A stretch of DNA of 7,668 bases, from positions 1 through 7,668 of the forward strand of contig QIDD01000037.1 in NCBI GenBank assembly GCA_003230355.1. The letters run 5' to 3'. This document shows positions 1 through 5,375 of the stretch, in pieces (the stretch's first letter is position 1; the number at the start of each line of letters is the position of its first letter). Below the pieces are notes generated by a model. That model saw only the letters and a list, made by a program, of their open reading frames with translations, made no database searches and was not told the DNA's origin. Source of the DNA: Methanobacteriota archaeon (GTDB lineage: Archaea > Hydrothermarchaeota > Hydrothermarchaeia > Hydrothermarchaeales > SZUA-236). Both the position numbers and the translations under genes were made by a program.

Positions 1-1
1 C

Positions 2-790
2 GTGGATTTCATGACCGTGCACTCCGGCGTGAACCAGCAAACCCTTGAGGCGGTGGACCGCTCAAACCGAGTGACAGGAATTGTTTCGCGGGGAGGCTCG
101 CTCATTGCCAAGTGGATGCGAAGCACAGGACTGGAAAACCCGCTCTACGCAGACTTTGACTATCTCATGGACCTCGTACGGGAGTATGATGTTGTTTTAA
201 GCCTTGGCGACGCGCTTCGGCCGGGATGCATTGCCGACGCAACCGATAAGCCTCAGATAGAGGAGCTGCTTGTCCTTGGCAGGCTCGTGGAGCAATGCTG
301 GGAAGGCGGAGTCGGCGTGATGGTTGAAGGGCCTGGGCATGTGCCGCTAAACGAGGTAGGCGCAAACATCATCCTGCAAAAACGGATATGCAAGGGCGCG
401 CCCTTCTATGTGCTCGGACCGATTGTAACCGATATCGCGGCTGGATACGACCATATTGCAGGCGCAATCGGAGGTGCTGTGGCCGCTATGCACGGAGCAG
501 ATTTCCTATGTTATGTTACCCCCTCAGAGCATCTGGCGCTTCCCACAGCGGATGATGTGCGCGAAGGTGTGGTCGCCTCGAAGATCGCAGCCCATGCAGC
601 AGACCTTACGCGCGGAATCGACAGAGACCGTGATCTAAGCGTGGCAAAGGCCAGAGCCAATTTGGATTGGGACGAGCTTTTCAAACACCTCATTGACCCT
701 GAGACGGCCTGCGCAGTCCGATCTGAGCGCCATCCTGCAGATCCAAAAGTTTGTACCATGTGCGGCGAATTCTGCTCAATGAGGCAGTAG
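2..790 (+). CDS. thiC: Phosphomethylpyrimidine synthase ThiC (HMP-P synthase), C-terminal part
   Basis: ThiC is a radical-SAM enzyme with a 4Fe-4S cluster. It rearranges 5-aminoimidazole ribotide into HMP phosphate, the pyrimidine half of thiamine. The frame is open to the left edge, so this is roughly the last 60% of a short-type ThiC (usually about 430 residues). Visible family blocks are [23 protein letters not shown] (usually GDGLRPG), [37 protein letters not shown] and [14 protein letters not shown], which together hold the barrel active site and metal ligands. The C-terminal cluster motif is CTMCGEFC, that is C-X2-C-X3-C. This is one residue shorter than the C-X2-C-X4-C of E. coli ThiC, and I believe the short spacing is normal for short archaeal and clostridial forms. 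The last 15 bases overlap the convergent minus-strand gene. The start, promoter and any riboswitch lie outside the window. The family assignment is very secure. Confidence 0.97.
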   Translation: MDFMTVHSGVNQQTLEAVDRSNRVTGIVSRGGSLIAKWMRSTGLENPLYADFDYLMDLVREYDVVLSLGDALRPGCIADATDKPQIEELLVLGRLVEQCWEGGVGVMVEGPGHVPLNEVGANIILQKRICKGAPFYVLGPIVTDIAAGYDHIAGAIGGAVAAMHGADFLCYVTPSEHLALPTADDVREGVVASKIAAHAADLTRGIDRDRDLSVAKARANLDWDELFKHLIDPETACAVRSERHPADPKVCTMCGEFCSMRQ

Positions 791-1519
791 GCACACCGCA
801 TCCCGTGCACCTTTCAAAGAGACCAGGCACCCCTCGTCGATTTTAAAGATATTCATAAAAAGCCCTTCATAGGCGCTTACAGTTTCCTTTTCATGGGCAC
901 CGCGATTCAAGAGCGCTACAAGGGTTCGGTCCTTCTCGCTTAGCTCCTCAACAATGGATGAGAAAAACTTATATGCAGACTCTCTCTTTTCAGACCCAAG
1001 TCCAAGGATTATCCCTGTCAGCGCTTCGAATATGAGCACACCCCCCGGCGCAAGTTCTTCAACGATTTCAAAGGCAAACTCCAGGTTATTAATGGATACA
1101 GCAGTTATCTCAGAGTCAGGCTTCCCACGCGGGGGTTCATGTTCCTGCTTTCCCACCCGAAACATCTGCGGTCTTGCAAGCGGGTTTTCAGAGGTAATGT
1201 TTACCATCTTCAACTGCCCTGATTTGACATCTGAGCGGAATTCTTCATAATATATTCCTGATCTGGGTGCCTGTGTGAGAAGAACAACACTTCCCTTTGA
1301 GGCTAGTGATTTGGACAGCACTTTTTTTGTGACATCTTCAAAGCGGTCGGTGGGCGTGTACTCTATGAGAACCGATTTTCCAAGAGCCGCAAGCAGATCA
1401 ATTTCTGCCGAGGCGCGTGCATTTTGTTTATCTCTTTTCTTCTCTGCGGGCTTTCGAAATATGAAACCCAAAATGAGGGCTAGAAAAAACACTCCACCAA
1501 TAAATATGCCATCTTCCAT
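776..1519 (-). CDS. Membrane-anchored KaiC/RecA-fold protein without Walker A (hypothetical)
   Basis: The product has 247 residues and no function I can name. Residues 5-21 form a hydrophobic transmembrane helix, followed by a strongly basic stretch ([10 protein letters not shown], 22-31). This predicts a short outside N-terminus and a cytoplasmic body. From about residue 47 the alternating hydrophobic strands resemble KaiC-like or DUF835-type RecA-fold domains of archaea: [36 protein letters not shown], then [17 protein letters not shown] and [15 protein letters not shown]. The P-loop position (about 81-91, [11 protein letters not shown]) has no GxxGxGKT. The hhhhE strand at 159-165 resembles Walker B. 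It is therefore probably a non-hydrolysing scaffold or sensor. It starts 5 bases after the purE stop, within a perfect GGCCTAGGCC palindrome (1522-1531). No strong ribosome binding site is visible, so it probably depends on translation of purE. Its 3' end overlaps thiC by 15 bp. The gene is secure; the fold assignment is moderate and by eye. Confidence 0.85.
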   Translation of the reverse strand: MEDGIFIGGVFFLALILGFIFRKPAEKKRDKQNARASAEIDLLAALGKSVLIEYTPTDRFEDVTKKVLSKSLASKGSVVLLTQAPRSGIYYEEFRSDVKSGQLKMVNITSENPLARPQMFRVGKQEHEPPRGKPDSEITAVSINNLEFAFEIVEELAPGGVLIFEALTGIILGLGSEKRESAYKFFSSIVEELSEKDRTLVALLNRGAHEKETVSAYEGLFMNIFKIDEGCLVSLKGARDAVCLLPH

Positions 1520-1524
1520 AGGGC

Positions 1525-1962
1525 CTAGGCCTGCTTAAAACCTCGAACCTCTGCCAGCCGGCGCAGGACATCGGAATCCCCTACTCCCAATATCTCAGCA
1601 GCAAGGAAGGCCGCGTTTTTCCCGTTGTCAATTCCAACTGTTGCAACAGGAACTTTGGGCGGCATCTGAACAATAGATAGAAGCGAGTCCATCCCGCCGA
1701 GCTTCACATCCTTGGGAACGCCGATAACCGGCCTAAGCGTATGTGAGGCGATAACGCCAGGCAGCGCCGCAGAAAGCCCGGCAACACCAATAAAAACAGA
1801 GGCCTCCGAATCTTCAACGATCTGCTTCACCTTCTCAGGCTCCCTATGCGCAGAAGCCACATGAGAACGAAAGCTTACTCCCAGCGATTCAAGGGTTTTT
1901 TCAACAGAACCCACAATATCCCCATCTGACGTGCTCCCGGAGATAATCTCAACCAAAACCAT
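1525..1962 (-). CDS. purE: PurE, AIR/N5-CAIR carboxylase-mutase of purine biosynthesis
   Basis: PurE makes 4-carboxy-5-aminoimidazole ribonucleotide (CAIR), the C6 carboxylation step of IMP synthesis. It is a cytoplasmic, flavodoxin-like octamer in known members. The product has 145 residues, shorter than the usual 160-170. Landmarks are GSTSD (9-13, phosphate/ribose loop), SAHR (37-40, with the catalytic His39), AGLSAALPGVIA (61-72), PVIGVP (78-83) and MDSLLSIVQMPPKVPVATV (91-109). SAHR rather than SAHK points to the bacterial-type N5-CAIR mutase class. The second conserved histidine of E. coli PurE (AAHLPG) is Ala66 here. The ATG is supported by an AGGAGG site inside the tail of the upstream aminotransferase gene, with 2 bases between the two genes. 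No purK is in the window, so the carboxyl donor cannot be judged. Confidence 0.96.
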   Translation of the reverse strand: MVLVEIISGSTSDGDIVGSVEKTLESLGVSFRSHVASAHREPEKVKQIVEDSEASVFIGVAGLSAALPGVIASHTLRPVIGVPKDVKLGGMDSLLSIVQMPPKVPVATVGIDNGKNAAFLAAEILGVGDSDVLRRLAEVRGFKQA

Positions 1963-1964
1963 AG

Positions 1965-3128
1965 TTACTTCATCCTCCTAACAACCTTTTCAATTCGCCC
2001 AAGTCCTTCTTCAATCTTTTCCATGTCTGTTGCATAGGAAATCCGCTGAAATCCTTCGCCAGCCTCGCCAAAGGCAACACCAGGCACAACTGCAACCCGC
2101 GCCTCCTCAAGAAGCAGGCTCGCAAGCTTCATGGAATCAGCTTCAACACCTCTGAAATCAGCGAAAACGTAGAAGGCACCATCAGGCATTGGGCAGTCCA
2201 CACCTGGTATTTCATTCAAAAGCTCAACGATTCTGTCCCTGCGCCTGCGAAACTCAGCGGTCATCTCAGCCACACAGTCCTGGCTCCCACGCAGCGCCGC
2301 AACACCCGCCTTCTGAACGAAGGATGTGGCGTTTGAAACACTATGCCCCTGAAGATTGGACATAAGCTTGATAATCTCCCTGGGCGCCGCAGCATAGCCC
2401 AGACGCCAGCCTGTCATGGAATAGGCCTTTGAAAAACCATTCACAGTAACTGTTCGCTCCCGCATCCCTGGAAGCGAGCCAATGCTCACATGCTCAGCGT
2501 CATAGATAATGTGCTCATAGATTTCGTCTGAGACTACGATAATATCCTCTTTAATGCATAGATCAGCAATCTCCAACAGATTATTTCGATCTATCACCGC
2601 GCCCGTGGGATTGCTTGGTGAGTTAAGGATGAGAAGCTTTGTTCGCTTGGTGATGCTGCCTTCGAGATCCTCAGCAGAAACCATGAATCCCTGTTCAGAA
2701 GATGTGGCCGCTGGCACAGCACGGCCGCCTGCTATCTGACACATTGGCACATAGGAAACCCAATAAGGCGCCGGGATCAACACCTCATCACCAGGATTCA
2801 CAAGCGCCATAACAGCCTCAAAAAGCGCCTGCTTCGCACCGGGCGTTACAATCACCTCATCAGAAGCGTAGTCTATTCCATTATCATGTTTCAGCTTCTC
2901 AGCGACAGCCTCTCTCAGCTCAGAAATTCCGGGCGTCGGCGTGTAATAGATGAATCCTTCCTCAACCGCCTTGTAAAGCGCGTCTTTAATGTGCGCCGGC
3001 GTGTCAAAGTCAGGTTCACCCGCGCCGAAGCCTATAACATCAACTCCCTGCGCCTTCAAAGCCTTAGCTTCAGCTGTGATTTCAAGGGTTGGTGACGGTT
3101 TCAATTGTGACAGCCTTTCAGACACCAT
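1965..3128 (-). CDS. aspC: Aspartate-type PLP aminotransferase (class I/II, fold type I)
   Basis: The product is a 387-residue PLP aminotransferase of the prokaryotic aspartate aminotransferase (subgroup I-gamma/1b) type. Such enzymes interconvert aspartate plus 2-oxoglutarate with oxaloacetate plus glutamate. Visible signatures are GAGEPDFDTP (35-44), YYTPTPGISELREAV (61-75), PYWVSY (121-126), NSPSNPTG (169-176, Asn173 to PLP), VVSDEIYEH (198-206, Asp201 and Tyr204), GFSKAYSMTGWRLGY (231-245, Schiff-base Lys234), and FQRISYA with Arg362 for the substrate alpha-carboxylate. The length is standard for the family. It is the first gene of the minus-strand trio with purE. Aspartate is a purine precursor, so the pairing makes sense, though that link is inference. 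Specificity among aspartate, aromatic and other amino acids cannot be read from the sequence. The ATG at 3126-3128 has only a weak AAAGG upstream, which fits a nearly leaderless transcript. Confidence 0.96.
   Translation of the reverse strand: MVSERLSQLKPSPTLEITAEAKALKAQGVDVIGFGAGEPDFDTPAHIKDALYKAVEEGFIYYTPTPGISELREAVAEKLKHDNGIDYASDEVIVTPGAKQALFEAVMALVNPGDEVLIPAPYWVSYVPMCQIAGGRAVPAATSSEQGFMVSAEDLEGSITKRTKLLILNSPSNPTGAVIDRNNLLEIADLCIKEDIIVVSDEIYEHIIYDAEHVSIGSLPGMRERTVTVNGFSKAYSMTGWRLGYAAAPREIIKLMSNLQGHSVSNATSFVQKAGVAALRGSQDCVAEMTAEFRRRRDRIVELLNEIPGVDCPMPDGAFYVFADFRGVEADSMKLASLLLEEARVAVVPGVAFGEAGEGFQRISYATDMEKIEEGLGRIEKVVRRMK
1974..1979 (-). promoter_or_regulatory. Shine-Dalgarno AGGAGG for purE, inside the aminotransferase gene
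   Basis: On the minus strand AGGAGG matches the archaeal anti-SD tail perfectly and lies 11 bases before the purE ATG. It overlaps the last codons of the aminotransferase gene. This fixes the purE start and implies coupled translation of the two genes. Confidence 0.8.
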
Positions 3129-3146
3129 AGCCTTTTTTATATCCGA

Positions 3147-3160
3147 GGTATATTTAAAAT
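3147..3160. promoter_or_regulatory. Shared divergent TATA element between aspC and ribC
   Basis: The intergenic gap is only 69 bases. It holds TATATTTAAAAT, which reads as an archaeal TATA box on both strands (TTTAAATA on minus, TATTTAAAA on plus). Transcription starting about 25 bases away would begin near 3129 for aspC, essentially leaderless, and near 3180 for ribC, giving a short leader of about 18 nt. No start site has been measured; this is placement by the usual archaeal spacing. Confidence 0.5.
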
Positions 3161-3194
3161 GGATGCCTCACAAAGACCTATCTGAGATGGATGA

Positions 3195-3659
<465 letters not shown>

Positions 3660-3750
3660 GGGCGCTTTCACCTTTCTACTATTCCATTCTCACCCAAGGA
3701 TACTCGCTGAGAAAATCCAACTCACCGCTCTAAAACCCTCTCTTAACCAT

Positions 3751-3767
3751 AAAGGAATTTTATATAA
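3751..3767 (+). promoter_or_regulatory. Archaeal promoter (BRE + TATA box)
   Basis: AAAGGAATTTTATATAA has a purine-rich BRE-like stretch joined to a good TATA box (3758-3767). By normal spacing, transcription would start near 3787, about 200 bases before the next protein gene. That leaves room for a structured leader or a small RNA. Confidence 0.45.
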
Positions 3768-3800
3768 CTCTCTAAGTTGATCTGCTAGTTCCGGTAACTT

Positions 3801-3816
3801 CCAAATTTGGGCAAAT
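3801..3816. repeat. Inverted repeat ATTTG-GG-CAAAT overlapping CCAAATTTGG
   Basis: CCAAATTTGG (3801-3810) is a perfect 10-bp palindrome. It overlaps the inverted repeat ATTTG-GG-CAAAT (3805-3816). It sits 15-30 bases past the predicted transcription start, where a repressor site would act. The same half-sites recur at 4541-4556. Confidence 0.35.
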
Positions 3817-3864
3817 GAAGGCTCACAATTGGTAACTCAACCTATATACTCTTCTTAGAGAAAG

Positions 3865-3947
3865 TTATAGCATGGCCTGTAAGATGGTTTCTCTATTTTT
3901 ATCGCGAGCCCTTTTACAGGTCACCTCCCCCCTCCCTTATGCTATGG
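3865..3947 (+). ncRNA. Candidate structured RNA with anti-SD-like bulge
   Basis: An outer stem TTATAGCAT/ATGCTATGG (3865-3873 with 3939-3947, two G-U pairs) encloses an inner stem CCTGTAAGA/TTTTACAGG (3876-3884 with 3912-3920, one G-U pair). A short extension pairs 3886-3889 with 3907-3910. The two stems are separated on the 3' side by the unpaired tract 3921-3936, TCACCTCCCCCCTCCC. Its start matches the 16S rRNA tail UCACCUCC. I recognise no known RNA family. It could be an independent small RNA or the leader of the following gene. The stems are seen directly; that it is transcribed is inference. Confidence 0.35.
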
Positions 3948-3989
3948 TTCCATTAAACCCACAATATCAATGACGGAGCGACGAATAAA

Positions 3990-4472
3990 ATGGCGCAGGC
4001 CGAGTATCTGATTGACACGGAAAAAATTTCAAGGCTTAAGGTAATGGATTTTCTAGACAGATTAGAGGGTCCTGAGGATTTAATCAGTGAGAAACTGAGT
4101 TTGATATTCAATCTAATCGATGATTCACCCGCCTATGCCCAGGAAAACATAATAGATGGATTGGAGAGGATTGATTTTAACAGAAGCGGTATTGCAGGAC
4201 TGAATCACCGAAGATCAGAGATGATGCTCCATGCATTTATCCTAAAAGTCGCTATAAAGGGAGTAAAAAAGACAGAAATACTCCATAAGGCAAACATGAG
4301 TGGTAGTCAGCTGAGAAAATATCTCTTATTTTTGGAAAATGCTGGGCTTCTCAGAAAAGATAGTAAAAAGAAAAGGACTTTGTTCAAAACTTCATCAAAA
4401 GGAAGCATTTTTCTATACCATTGGATAAAGATAATTCACCTCCTTGAGAAAGAGCCTGATAATCAAGGGTAA
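3990..4472 (+). CDS. Winged-helix (HTH_45-like) archaeal DNA-binding protein
   Basis: The product has 160 residues and is probably a transcription regulator. The C-terminal half (about 79-155) looks like the archaeal HTH_45 winged-helix family: a helix HAFILKVAIKGVKKTEILHKA, the recognition region MSGSQLRKYLLFLENAGLLRK, a basic wing (DSKKKRTLFKTSSKG), and a final helix FLYHWIKIIHLLEKE that could dimerise. The N-terminal about 78 residues are acidic and helical; I do not recognise them. They may be a sensing or oligomerisation part. The ATG is preceded by GGAG 11 bases upstream. Codon use is visibly more A/T-rich than in the flanking housekeeping genes, which fits an accessory gene. It stands alone, downstream of a structured leader candidate, with possible operator repeats on both sides. 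Confidence 0.85.
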   Translation: MAQAEYLIDTEKISRLKVMDFLDRLEGPEDLISEKLSLIFNLIDDSPAYAQENIIDGLERIDFNRSGIAGLNHRRSEMMLHAFILKVAIKGVKKTEILHKANMSGSQLRKYLLFLENAGLLRKDSKKKRTLFKTSSKGSIFLYHWIKIIHLLEKEPDNQG

Positions 4473-4540
4473 AAACCCGCTGTTCTTTGGGCTATCCAGC
4501 AACGCAGGAGGCGTCGCCCACCCCTTTTCGTTTGAAAAGA

Positions 4541-4556
4541 ATTTGCCAAGGCAAAT
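4541..4556. repeat. Perfect inverted repeat ATTTGCC-AA-GGCAAAT
   Basis: The arms are seven bases with a two-base spacer. That is too tight for a good RNA hairpin but typical of a protein-binding operator. The outer half-sites ATTTG/CAAAT are the same as at 3805-3816, with a 6-base instead of a 2-base interval. Confidence 0.4.
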
Positions 4557-4695
4557 AATACAAAAATGTGGTTTTGTAGGGCTTTGTTATAATTCATCTG
4601 GGCGAATTAGGGCCGAATGAAGTATAGAGTGTTATTTTATTAATTTTCTCAGCAAAACCGTGGTCGGAAAATAATTTGGATTCCTTTCAATTGGA

Positions 4696-4718
4696 GCATT
4701 TTTGCGAAGCGAAAATGC
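4696..4718. repeat. 10-bp hairpin capped by a GCGAAGC triloop
   Basis: GCATTTTTGC and GCGAAAATGC pair over 10 bp with one T-G wobble and a GAA loop. The apex, GCGAAGC (4704-4710), is the heptamer known for unusually stable folding as single-stranded DNA. The element lies about 50 bases past the tRNA 3' end on the minus strand. Confidence 0.6.
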
Positions 4719-4735
4719 GGGTCTTTTGGATAGGC

Positions 4736-4757
4736 AAAACTTTTCTACACAGAAAAG
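4736..4757 (-). terminator. Hairpin plus T4 tract after tRNA-Ser
   Basis: On the minus strand CTTTTC-TGTGTA-GAAAAG is followed at once by TTTT (4739-4736). It lies 9 bases beyond the tRNA discriminator base. It is a reasonable end for the tRNA transcript, although archaeal termination mostly needs only the T-rich part. Confidence 0.45.
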
Positions 4758-4765
4758 GATTGCAG

Positions 4766-4886
4766 CGCCGAGGATGGGATTTGAACCCATGAGTTCCGGG
4801 AGGAACACAAGCTTTCTGGTTTTTATCTATATTTTTGATAAATTGTATTTCCAGGCTTGCGCCGTAATCCGCTTGGCTACCTCGGC
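4766..4886 (-). tRNA. tRNA-Ser (anticodon GGA), intron-containing
   Basis: The gene reads 5' to 3' on the minus strand. A perfect 7-bp acceptor stem (GCCGAGG at 4886-4880 with CCTCGGC at 4773-4767) is followed by discriminator G73 (4766), as expected for archaeal tRNA-Ser. The D arm is GCC...GGC. The anticodon stem is CAAGC (4859-4855) with GCTTG (4812-4808). The loop is C-T-GGA-A with anticodon GGA at 4852-4850, reading UCC and UCU. There is a long class II variable arm (GTTCC-TCCC-GGAAC within 4807-4791) and a T arm ATGGG-TTCAAAT-CCCAT. CCA is not encoded, so it must be added enzymatically. The spliced length is 86 nt after removal of the 35-nt intron. Confidence 0.95.
4814..4848 (-). other. 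35-nt tRNA intron at canonical position 37/38
   Basis: Intron bases CCAG (4819-4816) pair with CTGG (positions 32-35, 4854-4851) as a 4-bp central helix. It is flanked by AAA bulges on each side (4850-4848 and 4815-4813). Cutting between the second and third base of each bulge, the normal rule of the archaeal splicing endonuclease, removes exactly this segment. The very AT-rich interior closes as TTTATC/GATAAA, but this stem is not directly stacked on the bulge, so the motif is a relaxed bulge-helix-bulge. Confidence 0.88.
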
Positions 4887-4913
4887 ATGTTTGGCGTGGT
4901 TTGTTTTTGTGAG

Positions 4914-4922
4914 AATAAAAAA
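4914..4922 (-). promoter_or_regulatory. TATA box for tRNA-Ser, also a T-run after rpsJ
   Basis: TTTTTTATT on the minus strand, with CAAAAC just upstream as a possible BRE, is centred 32 bases before the tRNA 5' end. It is also the first strong T-run downstream of uS10 in the transcribed direction, so it may end the str operon transcript. Confidence 0.5.
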
Positions 4923-5018
4923 GTTTTGGGGAAGAGGCGCATGTAGTGGTGCAATGAACATTGGGCGTGTGTTTTTCGCACCCCACCGATGATTTCTCCA
5001 ATTTTTTCGTGTTTTATT

Positions 5019-5327
5019 TTAGGATTTGAGCTTAATTTCGATGTTAACACCGTCGGGCACACGCACACGCATGATCTGATGCATGGTTCTGTCATCGGCG
5101 TCAATGTCGATAATGCGCTTGTGCACCCGCATCTCCCAGTGTTCCCATGTGGCGGTTCCATCGCCGGAGGGAGATTTTCGGACAGGTACTTTAAGTCTCT
5201 TTGTTGGCAATGGTATAGGGCCTGCCACGTTCACGCCGGTCTTTGTCGCTATCTCCCGGACCTGGTGACACACTTCTTCCAGCTGGTTATGGTCTGATCC
5301 TGAGAGTTTTATCCTTGCCTTTTGCAT
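5019..5327 (-). CDS. rpsJ: 30S ribosomal protein uS10 (archaeal type)
   Basis: The product is a 102-residue small-subunit ribosomal protein of the 30S head, the standard archaeal length. Recognisable stretches are [20 protein letters not shown] at the start, [20 protein letters not shown] (the extended loop that reaches into 16S rRNA), [17 protein letters not shown], and the final strand GVNIEIKL. It lies 48 bases after EF-1A, in the same direction, as in other euryarchaeal str operons. AGGTG upstream of the ATG (about 12 bases) is a modest ribosome binding site. Confidence 0.97.
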   Translation of the reverse strand: MQKARIKLSGSDHNQLEEVCHQVREIATKTGVNVAGPIPLPTKRLKVPVRKSPSGDGTATWEHWEMRVHKRIIDIDADDRTMHQIMRVRVPDGVNIEIKLKS

Positions 5328-5375
5328 ATTCTTTTTGCACCTGTCCTTTAGTATGTCCTTTTCATCTGGTTCGTT

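Larger units (their letters stand above)
3660..3989 (+). other. 330-base gap without a protein gene; candidate leader or small RNA region
   Basis: No convincing coding frame exists on either strand. The stretch begins with pyrimidine-rich sequence after ribC that may serve for termination. It then holds a BRE/TATA-like box (3751-3767), an inverted repeat (3801-3816), two copies of GGTAACT (3793-3799 and 3831-3837), a second weak TATATA (3843-3848), a long imperfect hairpin (3865-3947), and a GGAG ribosome binding site at 3975-3978 before the next gene. It may be a structured 5' leader of about 200 nt or a separate RNA gene. Confidence 0.5.
4473..4765. other. 293-base gap with several hairpins, no gene
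   Basis: No protein gene or known RNA is visible between the HTH gene and the tRNA. The stretch is AT-rich and holds small inverted repeats: 4524-4539 (CTTTTC-GTTT-GAAAAG), 4541-4556, 4559-4578 (TACAAAA-ATGTGG-TTTTGTA), 4696-4718 and 4740-4757. The first may help end transcription of the HTH gene, although no long T run follows it. Confidence 0.5.

Noticed and set aside
3793..3837. Two GGTAACT copies as a repeat array or CRISPR
   Set aside because: There are only two 7-base copies with unequal surroundings; no further repeats or spacers.
3865..3936. GGAGGTGA on the minus strand as a ribosome site for a small antisense gene
   Set aside because: No ATG lies at proper spacing; the only GTG overlaps the site itself and gives about 20 codons before a stop.
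3909..3936. Fragment of a 16S rRNA gene, because of GGTCACCTCC
   Set aside because: The match is limited to about 10 bases; flanking sequence shows none of the conserved helix 45 region.
3970..4011. Short ATG frame (MTERRIK...) overlapping the HTH start as a possible upstream ORF
   Set aside because: It has 13 codons, no ribosome site of its own, and an out-of-frame overlap; nothing supports translation.
4687..5161. Several frames of about 95-104 residues on both strands
   Set aside because: They run through the tRNA, its intron and the 3' end of rpsJ in other frames; codon content is not protein-like.
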